From positions 1-64,000 of the forward strand of contig CAYFGP010000015.1 of assembly GCA_964342385.1 (NCBI GenBank): DNA of 64,000 nt, in the 5' to 3' direction. This document shows, in pieces, positions 55,590 through 64,000 of this stretch. The stretch comes from Oceanospirillum sp964342385 (GTDB lineage: Bacteria; Pseudomonadota; Gammaproteobacteria; Pseudomonadales; Halomonadaceae). The position numbers were made by a program, and so were the translations under genes. The notes under the pieces were generated by a model. The model saw only the letters and a program-made list of their open reading frames with translations. It had not been told where the DNA came from and made no database searches. The first letter of the stretch is position 1. The number at the start of each line of letters is the position of its first letter.

Positions 55590-56129
55590 TTAGTAAGCCA
55601 GTAGATAGTGATCGATAGCGTCCTGAAGTGTACCTTGTGCCTGCATAATCATATCTGTGATTTCACGCACTGCACCCTGACCTCCGGCTCGTTGGCAGCA
55701 ATAATCTGCATGTTGCTGCATATATTTCGGTGCGTTTGGCACGGTAATGCCCAAGCCTGAGGTTTTGATAGCGGAAAGATCAGGAAGGTCGTCACCGCAG
55801 TAGGCAATTTGACTCCACTCCAGCTGCAGTTCCTGCTGGATATCCTTCAGAGCAACCAGCTTATCTTCACGACCCTGCTGTAGAATTTCAATACCCAGTG
55901 CTTTAGCTCGTTGAGCTACCATAGTCGAGCGACGACCAGTAATAATCGCCACTTTAACACCGCTGGCTTGCAACATCTTGATGCCGTGGCCATCCAGGCT
56001 GTTGAAGGATTTACTTTCGCTGCCATCACCGTGGAAGTAAAGGCTGCCATCGGTCATTACGCCGTCTACGTCCAGAGCCAACAGGCGAATCAGGCGGGCT
56101 TTATTTAATGTATCGTCGGAAAATGTCAT
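55590..56129 (-). CDS. kdsC: 3-deoxy-D-manno-octulosonate 8-phosphate phosphatase
   Basis: A cytoplasmic HAD phosphatase that makes Kdo from Kdo-8-phosphate for LPS. The 179 residues contain the nucleophile and acid in LLALDVDGVMTDG, the motif VAIITGRRST, and YCGDDLPDLSAIKTSGL with the Mg2+ ligands. There is no cap domain, as usual for tetrameric KdsC. It lies 145 bp after kdsD. Confidence 0.95.
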   Translation of the reverse strand: MTFSDDTLNKARLIRLLALDVDGVMTDGSLYFHGDGSESKSFNSLDGHGIKMLQASGVKVAIITGRRSTMVAQRAKALGIEILQQGREDKLVALKDIQQELQLEWSQIAYCGDDLPDLSAIKTSGLGITVPNAPKYMQQHADYCCQRAGGQGAVREITDMIMQAQGTLQDAIDHYLLAY

Positions 56130-56274
56130 GTTTGTCCCCTAAAGCAAATCGTTCAATTAAAGCGATTGCTTGCTCTTAAAATCACGGTGCTTAAATAACA
56201 GCCTTTGTTCTTAAAACCACTGCTAAAACAATGGGTTTCTCAACACAGTCGAGTTTCTCTTAGAATCCCAGTTC

Positions 56275-57240
56275 TTAAATAACACCGGCCCTGAGTAGGT
56301 CGTGCATATTGAGCGCCCCAGTGGGTTGTTGATTCTGATCTGTCACCAGTAGTGCATTGACTTTTTTCTGCTGCATCACTTCAACGGCTTCTGCAGCTAA
56401 TTGTTCTTGATGAACGGTCACCGGGTTAGTGGTCATCACATCATTCACAATAGCCTGGTGAATATCCAAACCCTGGTCCAGAGTACGGCGCAGATCACCA
56501 TCAGTATAAATACCGATGAGTTGGCCTGCATCGTTGATTACGCCAGTCATGCCCAGGCCTTTCTGAGTGATCTCCAGCAATACTGCCTGTAAGCTTGAAC
56601 CGCTGTTAACCAGAGGCAGACGATCACCTGAGTGCATCACATCGCTGACTTTAAGTAGTAGGCGACGTCCCAGGCTGCCACCTGGGTGTGAGAAGGCAAA
56701 GTCTTCAGCGCTAAAGCCTTTAGCCTCCAGTAGTGCAATGGCTAAGGCGTCACCCATCACCAGAGTCGCTGTAGTGCTGGAGGTGGGAGCTAAATCCAGT
56801 GGGCAAGCTTCCTGTTGGATGTCGATCCACAAGTGAGCGTTGGAAAATTGTGCCAACGTAGAATCTTTAGCGCCAGTCATACTGATCAGAGGAACGGCTA
56901 ATCGCTTCAGCAGAGGCAGTAGTGTAGTAACTTCTGAGGTCTCGCCTGAGTTAGACAGTGCCAGCACGACATCGCCACGGGTGACCATGCCCAGATCTCC
57001 GTGGCTGGCTTCACCAGGGTGAACAAAAAATGCCGGAGTGCCGGTCGAAGCCAGAGTCGCCGCAATCTTATTGCCGATATGACCGGATTTACCCATGCCC
57101 GTAACGACTACGCGGCCCTGGCAATTCATAATTAATTCACAGGCTGTGACAAAATTATCATCCAGATGCTGAGTTTGTTGGCTCACGGCATCCACTTCCA
57201 TCTGAATGGTTCTGGCGGCGGATTTAAGATAGTCGTGCAT
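56275..57240 (-). CDS. kdsD: Arabinose-5-phosphate isomerase
   Basis: Converts ribulose-5-phosphate to arabinose-5-phosphate, the first step of Kdo synthesis. The 321 residues comprise a SIS domain (about 35-185; VVVTGMGKSGHIGNKIAATLASTG split by family motifs, HPGEASHGDLGM with catalytic residues) and two CBS domains (about 205-320). It is 13 bp downstream of the yrbG-type antiporter gene. Confidence 0.95.
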   Translation of the reverse strand: MHDYLKSAARTIQMEVDAVSQQTQHLDDNFVTACELIMNCQGRVVVTGMGKSGHIGNKIAATLASTGTPAFFVHPGEASHGDLGMVTRGDVVLALSNSGETSEVTTLLPLLKRLAVPLISMTGAKDSTLAQFSNAHLWIDIQQEACPLDLAPTSSTTATLVMGDALAIALLEAKGFSAEDFAFSHPGGSLGRRLLLKVSDVMHSGDRLPLVNSGSSLQAVLLEITQKGLGMTGVINDAGQLIGIYTDGDLRRTLDQGLDIHQAIVNDVMTTNPVTVHQEQLAAEAVEVMQQKKVNALLVTDQNQQPTGALNMHDLLRAGVI

Positions 57241-57253
57241 AGAAACTCCGCGT

Positions 57254-58204
57254 TTAAGCCAGGGCTGACAGATAGATCAGATACAGGTAGCCCGCATAGA
57301 TGGCCGCCAGCAGACCGCCTTCACCGCGACTGATTCGGCCTTTTTTGCGCATCAGAATAATCAGGGCCGCCAGCAGGAAGGTGATACCCGCCATAATCGG
57401 GTAATCACGGCTCATGACATCACCTTCCAGTACGGTCGTGGCAAAGAAACCTGGTACTGGCAGTACTGCCAACAGGTTGAAAATATTGGAACCGACAACG
57501 TTACCCAAGGCGATCTCATGGTGGTTTTTCAGAGCACTGGCGACGCTGGCGGCTAACTCTGGCAGGCTGGTACCGATGGCTACAATGGTCAAACCGATCA
57601 CCAGATCGCTGACGCCAAAGTGTTGAGCAATATTCACGGCACCCCAAACCAGAATGCGTGAACTGGCAATCAGTAGTAATAAGCCCACGACTAACCAGAA
57701 CCAGGCTTTTTTGCTCTCCATCTGAGGGATATCTTCCGGATGATCGAACTCGCCCTCACCATCACCCTTAAATAGCCATAACAGACTCAGCACTAAACAG
57801 CCGACCAGAATAAAAGAATCCACCATCGTCAGTTCACCATCCAGCATGACGGCACCGGCAATCAGAGTGATACCCAATAACAGGGGGATCTCTTTTTTCA
57901 TCAGCTTCATATTGATCGGCAGTGGTGCCACCAGGGCAGTAATACCTAATACCAAAGCAATGTTGGCGATGTTGGAGCCCAGTGCGTTACCTACCGCAAG
58001 TCCGGGGTTACCGCCCATGGCTGCGATGGTGGAAACCAGGATTTCTGGTGCTGAGGTGCCAATTGAGATAATGGTCATGCCTATCAGTAGTGGCGACATA
58101 CCTAGATTACGGGCAGTCGCTGCGGCGCCATCAATAAAACGATCAGCGCTCCAAACCAGAAGGCCTAAACCAAAAACAAGAGCTAGGGCAGAGTAGAGAA
58201 TCAT
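57254..58204 (-). CDS. yrbG: Calcium/sodium antiporter (YrbG family)
   Basis: An inner-membrane Na+/Ca2+ exchanger-like protein of 316 residues with about ten membrane segments in two inverted halves. The alpha-repeat motifs are clear: GTSAPEILVS with GNALGSNIANIAL in the first half, and GTSLPELAASV with GNVVGSNIFNLL in the second. An acidic linker (about 168-182) joins the halves. It is divergent from mlaF, the typical arrangement. Confidence 0.93.
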   Translation of the reverse strand: MILYSALALVFGLGLLVWSADRFIDGAAATARNLGMSPLLIGMTIISIGTSAPEILVSTIAAMGGNPGLAVGNALGSNIANIALVLGITALVAPLPINMKLMKKEIPLLLGITLIAGAVMLDGELTMVDSFILVGCLVLSLLWLFKGDGEGEFDHPEDIPQMESKKAWFWLVVGLLLLIASSRILVWGAVNIAQHFGVSDLVIGLTIVAIGTSLPELAASVASALKNHHEIALGNVVGSNIFNLLAVLPVPGFFATTVLEGDVMSRDYPIMAGITFLLAALIILMRKKGRISRGEGGLLAAIYAGYLYLIYLSALA

Positions 58205-58529
58205 ATTGAGCTTTTCTGTCAGTCAAAGTTGGTGGGCAATTAAAGAAGTATCCCGGGTGGAATGCAAGTCTGAGATACGATTTATTCGGAAAGGTTTCCT
58301 AATCTACTGCGAAAGGAAAGTATTTCGTGATTTTCTACCTTCGTTAGTCCAATTAAGGGCTGAGACGGTGGTTATGTGACGAGGTGTTTTTGGTGAACGG
58401 GTTAACCGATAATTTACCCAGTAGCCGGTACAATGATTAAAAATGTGAGGCTGCATTTTACCTGTGACTGGGTTAAAGTTGCGCCCTTATACCTCGTCTC
58501 GTTTTGGATACTAAAGGTTTATCAAATTT
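58205..58529. promoter_or_regulatory. Divergent intergenic region yrbG-mlaF
   Basis: A 325-bp gap that should hold promoters in both directions. TACAAT at 58429-58434 is a possible -10 for mlaF, but no good -35 precedes it. I see no sigma-E-type motif and no gene. Confidence 0.4.
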
Positions 58530-59336
58530 ATGCCTGATGCAGACAGTCTGGTTGAAATTTCCAACCTGACTTTTAAACGTGACCATCGCGCCATCTTTTC
58601 TGATCTTAGTCTGAAAATTCCGAAAGGTAAGATTACGGCAATTATGGGGCCCAGTGGTACAGGGAAGACAACTTTGTTGCGTTTGATCGGCGGGCAACTC
58701 AAACCCGATGCTGGCCGGATTCTGGTGGATGGCCAAAGTGTGCCTGATATCAGTCGAAAAGAGCTATTTACGCTACGTCAGCGTATGGGCATGCTGTTTC
58801 AGAGCGGTGCACTCTTTTCTGAATTGAGTGTCTATGAAAATGTTGCCTTTCCTATCCGGGTTCATACTGATCTGCCGGAAGATATGATTCGGGATCTGGT
58901 GCTGATTAAGCTGGAGTCTGTAGGACTGCGCGGTGCCCGGGATCTGATGCCGTCAGAGCTGTCTGGTGGTATGAGTCGCCGGGTGGCTTTAGCCAGAGCC
59001 ATTGCTTTGGACCCCGAGCTGATGATGTACGATGAGCCTTTTGTTGGACAGGACCCGATCACACTGGGTGTTCTGGTGAAGTTGATTCGTCAGTTAAACG
59101 ATTCCCTGCAAATGACGACGGTGTTGGTATCCCATGATATCGATGAAAGCCTGAGTATTGCTGACCATGTCTGTGTGTTATCCGGTGGCAAGGTGGTGGC
59201 GGAAGGTTCACCTGATGAGATTTTGCAAAGTGAGCAATCCGAGGTACGCCAGTTTATTCAGGGACTACCGGATGGTCCTGTGCCTTTCCGTTATCCTACC
59301 GGGGATTTCGCTCAGGACATTTTGGGATGTAACTAA
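58530..59336 (+). CDS. mlaF: Phospholipid ABC transporter ATP-binding protein MlaF
   Basis: The ATPase of the MlaFEDB complex that moves phospholipids between the inner membrane and MlaC to keep outer-membrane asymmetry. The 268 residues contain Walker A GPSGTGKTTLLRL, signature LSGGMSRRVALARA, Walker B LMMYDEPFVGQDP and the switch His in VLVSHDIDESL. Its stop overlaps the mlaE start. Confidence 0.96.
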   Translation: MPDADSLVEISNLTFKRDHRAIFSDLSLKIPKGKITAIMGPSGTGKTTLLRLIGGQLKPDAGRILVDGQSVPDISRKELFTLRQRMGMLFQSGALFSELSVYENVAFPIRVHTDLPEDMIRDLVLIKLESVGLRGARDLMPSELSGGMSRRVALARAIALDPELMMYDEPFVGQDPITLGVLVKLIRQLNDSLQMTTVLVSHDIDESLSIADHVCVLSGGKVVAEGSPDEILQSEQSEVRQFIQGLPDGPVPFRYPTGDFAQDILGCN

Positions 59337-60118
59337 TGGTGGATCAATTACAACAGATAGGTAAACGTGTACTGGACATAGTGGCAGGATTGGGGCGCTC
59401 AGCCCAATTGTTAATCGCTGCTTTGCTTGGTATCCGTTATGTCCTGAAAAACTTTCGCTTACTGATTAAGCAAGTCTATGTGACCGGTGTGCTGTCTATC
59501 GCCATCATCAGTGTGTCGGGTCTATTTATCGGCATGGTGCTAGGGTTGCAGGGCTATTCCATCCTGGTGGACTTTGGTGCTGAAGAGGCCTTGGGGCAAA
59601 TGGTGGCGCTGACTCTATTGAGGGAGTTAAGCCCTGTAGTGGCCGCACTGTTATTTGCCGGGCGAGCCGGTTCTGCACTGACTGCTGAGATCGGCCTAAT
59701 GAAAGCCACTGAGCAGTTGGCGAGTATGGAGATGATTGGCGTTGATCCAGTTAAACGTGTAATCGCACCTCGACTGTATGCCGGCATTATCTCTTTGCCT
59801 CTGCTATGCATTATTTTCAGTGTAATTGGCGTTTGGGGCGGAATGTTGGTCGGTGTTGAATGGCTGGGTGTTTTTGATGGCTCTTACTGGGGCAATATGC
59901 AGGCATCCGTTAGCTTCGGTCATGATGTGCTGAACGGTGTAATCAAAAGTATTGTATTTGCAATTGTAGTCACCTGGATCGCTGTGTTTCAGGGGTATGA
60001 TCTGGTACCGACATCCGAAGGGATTAGCCGGGCCACCACAAAAACAGTGGTGTACGGTTCTTTGGCAGTGCTTGGGCTGGACTTCGTTTTGACTGCTTTG
60101 ATGTTTGGGGATTTTTAA
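59336..60118 (+). CDS. mlaE: Phospholipid ABC transporter permease MlaE
   Basis: An inner-membrane permease with about five or six membrane segments, 260 residues. Family motifs: GLQGYSILVDFGAEEALGQ, LLRELSPVVAALLFAGRAGSA and EIGLMKATEQLASMEMIGVDP, which includes the coupling helix for MlaF. It overlaps mlaF by one base, and its stop overlaps the mlaD start. Confidence 0.96.
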   Translation: MVDQLQQIGKRVLDIVAGLGRSAQLLIAALLGIRYVLKNFRLLIKQVYVTGVLSIAIISVSGLFIGMVLGLQGYSILVDFGAEEALGQMVALTLLRELSPVVAALLFAGRAGSALTAEIGLMKATEQLASMEMIGVDPVKRVIAPRLYAGIISLPLLCIIFSVIGVWGGMLVGVEWLGVFDGSYWGNMQASVSFGHDVLNGVIKSIVFAIVVTWIAVFQGYDLVPTSEGISRATTKTVVYGSLAVLGLDFVLTALMFGDF

Positions 60119-60585
60119 TGATGACAACACGTTGGATTGAAGTCAGTGTTGGTGCTTTTGTGGTAGCGGCAGGTTTAGCATTCTTAGTGTTGGCGCTGAA
60201 AGTCAGCGGCCTGGATTACAACACGGATGAAAAGAGTACTTATACGGTTTATGCCCATTTTAATAATGTGGGCGGGCTTAAACCCAGAGCGAAGGTTACT
60301 ATGGCAGGCGTGACCATTGGTCGAGTGGCCAGTATCGAGATTGATCCTGAGTGGTATGATGCCAAGGTGACTCTGAAGATTGATAATAGTATGGAAGGCA
60401 AGCTGTCAGAAGATACCTCTGCGATGATTCTGACATCTGGTCTGTTGGGTGAAAACTATATCGGTCTGATTGTCGGTGCTGAAGAAGATATGATTCAGGA
60501 TGGCGGTGAGATCAAGGATACCCAGCCTGCCTTGGTACTGGAAGATTTGATTGGTAAGTTCCTGTCCAGCATGGGTAAAGAGTAA
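60118..60585 (+). CDS. mlaD: Phospholipid-binding MCE protein MlaD
   Basis: A 155-residue bitopic protein with a membrane segment near 8-27 and a single MCE domain (about 40-120) that forms a hexameric ring above MlaFE. Conserved: YTVYAHFNNVGGLKPRAKVTMAGVTIG-type sequence and the hydrophobic pore loop SGLLGENYIGL. It overlaps mlaE by one base. Confidence 0.95.
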   Translation: MMTTRWIEVSVGAFVVAAGLAFLVLALKVSGLDYNTDEKSTYTVYAHFNNVGGLKPRAKVTMAGVTIGRVASIEIDPEWYDAKVTLKIDNSMEGKLSEDTSAMILTSGLLGENYIGLIVGAEEDMIQDGGEIKDTQPALVLEDLIGKFLSSMGKE

Positions 60586-60707
60586 ATTAGCTCAGCTTTC
60601 AGGTTGATGTACAGCCTACTGGCTCTGTATGTGATAGCTGTTGTGACTGGTGTCATGACAGGTACAGTTGTAGAAACAGAGTATGAATAACAATGGGTAG
60701 TGGTGAT

Positions 60708-61376
60708 ATGCAGAAAATAACCGGGTTACGTATCTATTGGGGTTTTATTGTCAGTTTTCTGATGTTGGGATTGTCTGTCGCCAGCGCTCAGGCCGCTCAA
60801 CAGACACCGAAGGAAGTCATCACTCAAACAGCCAATGAACTATTGAGCATTATTGAAGATGCCCGTGGTTACTATGAGCAGGAGCCGGAGCGCTTTTATA
60901 ATCAGGTCGAGTCGATTTTAACTCCAGCGGTGGATATGCGTCGTTTCTCTGCCGGTGTGATGGCGAAGTATTATCGTAAAGCCAGCAAAGAGCAGCGTCG
61001 CCGTTTTCTACAAGTGTTTCAGGATAGTCTGATACGCACTTATGCTAAGGGATTGCTGGCATTCTCCAACGAGGAGATTCGTGTCTTGGATCCGAAAGCT
61101 GCCTCTCGTGATCCCAAGCGTGACAGTGTTGAGATGGAAGTGATCTCTGTTGATGGTACGGTTTATCCGATTCTTTACTCCATGCGTAAGGGTAAAGATG
61201 AGCGCTGGCGTATTACCAATGTTACGGTGAATGGTATTAACCTGGGACTGACTTTCCGTAATCAGTTTGACAGTGCTATGCAGGCCCATAATCGTGATGT
61301 GGATTATGTGATTGATAACTGGCTGAAAAGTGATGCGGCTTCTGTGATCAGCGAAAAATCTGGAGAAAAACAGTAA
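60708..61376 (+). CDS. mlaC: Periplasmic phospholipid carrier MlaC
   Basis: A soluble periplasmic shuttle for phospholipids between MlaD and the outer-membrane MlaA complex. The 222 residues have a signal peptide (about 1-30, cleavage near AQA) and the MlaC fold (VDMRRFSAGVMAKYYRKAS, YSMRKGKDERWRITNVTVNGINLG). The ATG at 60708 is chosen; one at 60693 is in frame and possible. It is about 120 bp after mlaD, a gap not seen between the other mla genes, and overlaps mlaB. Confidence 0.94.
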   Translation: MQKITGLRIYWGFIVSFLMLGLSVASAQAAQQTPKEVITQTANELLSIIEDARGYYEQEPERFYNQVESILTPAVDMRRFSAGVMAKYYRKASKEQRRRFLQVFQDSLIRTYAKGLLAFSNEEIRVLDPKAASRDPKRDSVEMEVISVDGTVYPILYSMRKGKDERWRITNVTVNGINLGLTFRNQFDSAMQAHNRDVDYVIDNWLKSDAASVISEKSGEKQ

Positions 61377-61693
61377 TGGCGGTTGTTGAAGTGGCTCCGG
61401 GGCAGCTGACAGTATCCGGCGCTCTGACCTTTGCAACCGTGCTCGAAGTCAGAAAACAGGGAGAGGCGCTGATCGCCAAAGGCCCGGATGTCGTCAATAT
61501 CGACTTTTCTGAGGTGACACAATCGGGTAGCCCGGCCGTTTCTCTTATGATGTGTTGGCTGAGAGTGGCCAATGAATCAAAGCGTCAAATCAGCTACACC
61601 GGAGTGCCTGATCTTCTGCAGGGAATCATTGATGTGTCAGGCTTAGGTGAATTGTTATCCCTGATAAACAATCAGTCTAAAGCGACTAAATAA
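61376..61693 (+). CDS. mlaB: STAS-domain protein MlaB
   Basis: A 105-residue cytoplasmic STAS protein that binds MlaF and stabilises the transporter. Typical: GQLTVSGALTFATVLEV, VNIDFSEVTQSGSPAVSLMM and TGVPDLLQGIIDVSGL. It overlaps the mlaC stop by one base and ends the mla operon. Confidence 0.92.
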   Translation: MAVVEVAPGQLTVSGALTFATVLEVRKQGEALIAKGPDVVNIDFSEVTQSGSPAVSLMMCWLRVANESKRQISYTGVPDLLQGIIDVSGLGELLSLINNQSKATK

Positions 61694-61769
61694 GCCTATT
61701 TAATAGGCTTGTCGTGGATTAGCATAACTAAAACGTTAAATAGATGAATCTTCATGATTATGAAGGTTC
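61692..61769 (+). other. Hairpins between mlaB and ibaG
   Basis: AAGCCTAT-TTA-ATAGGCTT (61692-61710) begins at the mlaB stop codon. GAATCTTCAT-GATT-ATGAAGGTTC (61746-61769) has ten pairs with one G-U. Neither has a T-run. A smaller CGCC-TTTT-GGCG stem follows at 61797-61808. They could slow or process the transcript. Confidence 0.5.
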
Positions 61770-61859
61770 TGTATTAGAAATGAATTGCAGCAAAAATCGC
61801 CTTTTGGCGGTATTTCGAATAATATTGCAGCAACGCAGAATCAGTTTTCGGAGATAAAG

Positions 61860-62117
61860 ATGCAAGCCAGTGAATTGCAAAAGATTTTAGAAGATGCAAT
61901 GACAGATTGTCAGGTCATTGTTCAGGGTGACGACGGTCGTCATTTTGAAGTAATTGCCATTGGTGAAGTGTTTGCTTCTTTAACACCTGTTAAAAAACAG
62001 CAATATGTATACGCCGGAATTAACGATTTGATCGCTTCTGGTGATGTGCACGCCGTACAGATCCGTACTTATACCCCAGAGCAGTGGAAAGACGCTGAAA
62101 AACTTCGTGTGGGTTAA
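61860..62117 (+). CDS. ibaG: BolA-family iron-sulfur protein IbaG
   Basis: An 85-residue BolA-like protein (YrbA) that partners monothiol glutaredoxin and is linked to acid stress and Fe-S handling. Core motifs: CQVIVQGDDGRHFEVIAIG and AGINDLIASGDVHAVQIRTYTP; the invariant C-terminal His is H in DVHAVQI. The ATG at 61860 has GGAG upstream; the frame is open to 61785 but the extension is not conserved. It is 29 bp before murA, the usual pair. Confidence 0.93.
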   Translation: MQASELQKILEDAMTDCQVIVQGDDGRHFEVIAIGEVFASLTPVKKQQYVYAGINDLIASGDVHAVQIRTYTPEQWKDAEKLRVG

Positions 62118-62146
62118 GCAGTTAACATTACAGTTACGGATCTCTA

Positions 62147-63409
62147 ATGGATAAATTAATTATTTCCGGATATCAGCCGTTAGCGGGTGATATCCGTATC
62201 TCTGGTGCGAAAAACTCCGCGCTGCCGATTCTGGCTGCCACTCTGTTGGCTGAAGGCCCGGTCACCATAGGCAATCTGCCTCATCTGCACGATATCACTA
62301 CTATGATTGAGCTGCTCAGCGGTATGGGTATTGAGCCTGTTATCGATGAGAAGATGCGTATAGAGGCAGATGCCCGTTCGATTCGTAATTGTCACGCGCC
62401 CTATGATCTGGTTCGCACCATGCGTGCGTCTATTCTAGTGCTGGGGCCTTTGCTGGCGCACTTTGGTGAAGCTGAAGTGTCCCTGCCGGGTGGCTGTGCT
62501 ATCGGTAGTCGTCCTGTTGATCTGCATATTCGTGGTTTGGAAGCCATGGGTGCGGATATCAAGGTTGAAGACGGTTATATCAAGGCGAAGGTTAATGGTC
62601 GTCTGAAAGGGGCCAACATCCTGTTTGATACGGTGACCGTAACCGGTACGGAAAATATCCTGATGGCTGCTTGTCTGGCCGATGGTAAATCCGTGATTGA
62701 AAATGCCGCCCGTGAGCCCGAGGTAACCGATCTGGCGGAATGTCTGATCGCCATGGGTGCGAATATCACAGGTCATGGTACCGATACCATCACCGTTGAA
62801 GGTGTTGAGAAACTGCACGGTTGTGAATACAACGTGGTGGCAGATCGTATCGAAACCGGGACCTATCTGGTGGCAGCAGCGGCAACCCGTGGTCGTATTC
62901 TGGTGAAAGATACCCGTGCTGATATTCAGGACGCGGTACTGTTGAAGCTGGAAGAAGCGGGTGCTCATATCGAAACCGGTCCCGATTGGATTCGTTTGGA
63001 TATGAAGGGCAATCGTCCAAAAGCGGTAAATATCCGCACAGCGCCTTACCCGGCGTTCCCAACGGATATGCAAGCCCAGTTTGTGGCGATGAATGCTGTG
63101 GCGGAAGGTACTTCTACCATTACCGAAACCATCTTTGAAAACCGTTATATGCATGTGCAAGAGATGCTGCGTATGGGGGCCAAAATTGATGTTCAGGGTA
63201 ATACGGCCATCATTAACGGTGTTGAGCGTCTGAAAGCCGCACCGGTTATGGCAACGGATCTGCGCGCATCCGCTAGTCTGGTAATCGCGGGTCTGGTGGC
63301 AGAAGGTGATACCGTGGTAGATCGTATCTATCACATCGACAGGGGTTACGAGTGCATTGAAGAAAAGATGCAACTTTTAGGTGCTAAGATTCGCCGCGTA
63401 CCTCGTTAA
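62147..63409 (+). CDS. murA: UDP-N-acetylglucosamine 1-carboxyvinyltransferase
   Basis: Catalyses the first committed step of peptidoglycan synthesis, transferring enolpyruvate from PEP to UDP-GlcNAc in the cytoplasm. The 420 residues are standard. The fosfomycin-target cysteine is C117 in LPGGCAIGSRPVDLH. Also seen: RISGAKNSALPILAATLL near the start (Lys22-type residue), ENRYMHVQEMLRMGA and DLRASASLVIAGLVAEG. Cys at the active site predicts fosfomycin sensitivity at the target level. Confidence 0.97.
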   Translation: MDKLIISGYQPLAGDIRISGAKNSALPILAATLLAEGPVTIGNLPHLHDITTMIELLSGMGIEPVIDEKMRIEADARSIRNCHAPYDLVRTMRASILVLGPLLAHFGEAEVSLPGGCAIGSRPVDLHIRGLEAMGADIKVEDGYIKAKVNGRLKGANILFDTVTVTGTENILMAACLADGKSVIENAAREPEVTDLAECLIAMGANITGHGTDTITVEGVEKLHGCEYNVVADRIETGTYLVAAAATRGRILVKDTRADIQDAVLLKLEEAGAHIETGPDWIRLDMKGNRPKAVNIRTAPYPAFPTDMQAQFVAMNAVAEGTSTITETIFENRYMHVQEMLRMGAKIDVQGNTAIINGVERLKAAPVMATDLRASASLVIAGLVAEGDTVVDRIYHIDRGYECIEEKMQLLGAKIRRVPR

Positions 63410-63426
63410 AAGGTTTTATAACTACT

Positions 63427-64000
63427 ATGTCTCAAGAGCTGATCATTGCATTATCCAAAGGACGCATTCTGAATGAAACCCTGCCGCTGTTTGAGCAGGC
63501 AGGGATCTATCCTCTGGAAGATGTACGCAAGAGCCGTAAGCTGATTTTCGATACCAATATTGAGAATGTTAAGCTGATTATTATCCGTGCTGTCGACGTA
63601 CCCACTTATGTGGAGTTGGGTGCGGCTGATATGGGCGTGGCAGGTAAGGATGTGCTGCTGGAGCATGGCGCTAAAGGCGTCTATGAACCGCTGGATCTGA
63701 AAATCGCTAAATGTCGTCTGATGACGGCAGGTATGAAAGATCAAGCACGTCCGGAAGGCCGTATTCGTGTGGCGACCAAGTTTGTCAACGTGGCCAAGCG
63801 TTACTACGCCGAACAGGGTATTCAGGTTGATCTGATTAAACTGTATGGTGGTATGGAGCTGGCACCGATTATGGATCTGGCAGACGAAATCGTTGATATC
63901 GTGGATACGGGTAATACCCTGAAGGCCAATGGTCTGGAAGCCCGCGAGAATATCGATGCCAATATCAGTACCCGTCTGGTGGTAAGCCAGGGTGCGATGA
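63427..64000 (+). CDS. hisG: ATP phosphoribosyltransferase, catalytic subunit (partial)
   Basis: The first enzyme of histidine synthesis. The 191 residues inside the window run from the ATG at 63427 to the right edge. Typical: IIALSKGRILNETLPLFEQAG, DVPTYVELGAADMGVAGKD and VDIVDTGNTLKANGL. The N-terminus matches the short form (HisG-S), which needs HisZ, but the missing C-terminus prevents confirmation. It lies 17 bp after murA. Confidence 0.95.
   Translation, partial: MSQELIIALSKGRILNETLPLFEQAGIYPLEDVRKSRKLIFDTNIENVKLIIIRAVDVPTYVELGAADMGVAGKDVLLEHGAKGVYEPLDLKIAKCRLMTAGMKDQARPEGRIRVATKFVNVAKRYYAEQGIQVDLIKLYGGMELAPIMDLADEIVDIVDTGNTLKANGLEARENIDANISTRLVVSQGAM

Noticed and set aside
58429..58434. 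Complete promoter for mlaF
   Set aside because: TACAAT lacks a recognisable -35 and no sigma-E motif was found.
62435..63373. 312-codon open frame antisense to murA
   Set aside because: A Thr/His/Arg-rich shadow of murA without start signals or homology.

Overview
The window is chromosomal DNA of a marine-type gammaproteobacterium, most likely of the order Oceanospirillales. The gene order mreBCD-maf-rng-yhdP-tldD, the rpoN/lpt/kds/yrb block and the mla-ibaG-murA-hisG block are classical gammaproteobacterial synteny. The presence of gatCAB together with nasTS/nrtABC fits Pseudomonadales/Oceanospirillales rather than enterics. Almost all the sequence is densely packed core genome. I see no prophage, insertion sequence, CRISPR array or rRNA operon.

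Layout. 1-1764: the N-terminal part of a large secreted FecR-domain protein with a long acidic Ser/Asp/Glu-rich tail and a Pro-Glu hexanucleotide repeat that runs off the edge. 2115-2292: a complete tRNA-Asn transcription unit. 2472-9180: housekeeping genes (M18 aminopeptidase, tail-specific protease, thiopurine methyltransferase, DUF1820 protein, MiaB). 9528-14023: a tandem-repeat leader, then phoH-ybeY-corC-lnt. 14208-20298: a nitrate-uptake regulon (nasT, nasS, nrtA, nrtB, nrtC). 20643-31646: accessory genes: a chemoreceptor, a MocR regulator facing a LysE exporter and amino-acid racemase, a Tag-type glycosylase, a Pit/DUF47 phosphate pair, and a diguanylate cyclase divergent from a porin plus a small phosphate-binding-like protein. 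31846-35274: gatCAB. 35451-48283: the cell-shape and tldD/pmbA block. 48401-58204 (minus strand): mgtE, PTS-Ntr genes, rpoN, LPS transport and Kdo genes, yrbG. 58530-64000: mlaFEDCB, ibaG, murA and the start of hisG.

The most informative region is the nitrate regulon. Both nasT and nrtA are preceded by sigma-54-type GG-N10-GC promoters, each with upstream GCACC-type half-sites that resemble NtrC sites. The nrtA leader carries two hairpins with the identical hexaloop AAAGGC (A at position 1, G at position 4, the ANTAR-target signature). The second hairpin shares bases with a strong intrinsic terminator, so the two cannot form together. The layout predicts two-layer control: nitrogen limitation through NtrC/sigma-54, and nitrate through NasS release of the antiterminator NasT. 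rpoN itself lies in the same window (51946-53478).

Other points worth attention are an apparent AUU start codon for mreC, a dense TTGTC/GACAA operator array between mocR and lysE, three 28-bp tandem repeats upstream of phoH, a GNRA-capped hairpin between nrtA and nrtB, and low-complexity insertions in YhdP and in the porin. I found no system I can call wholly undescribed. The best candidates for uncharacterised modules are the diguanylate cyclase/porin/binding-protein cluster, the MocR/LysE/racemase cluster and the FecR repeat protein.
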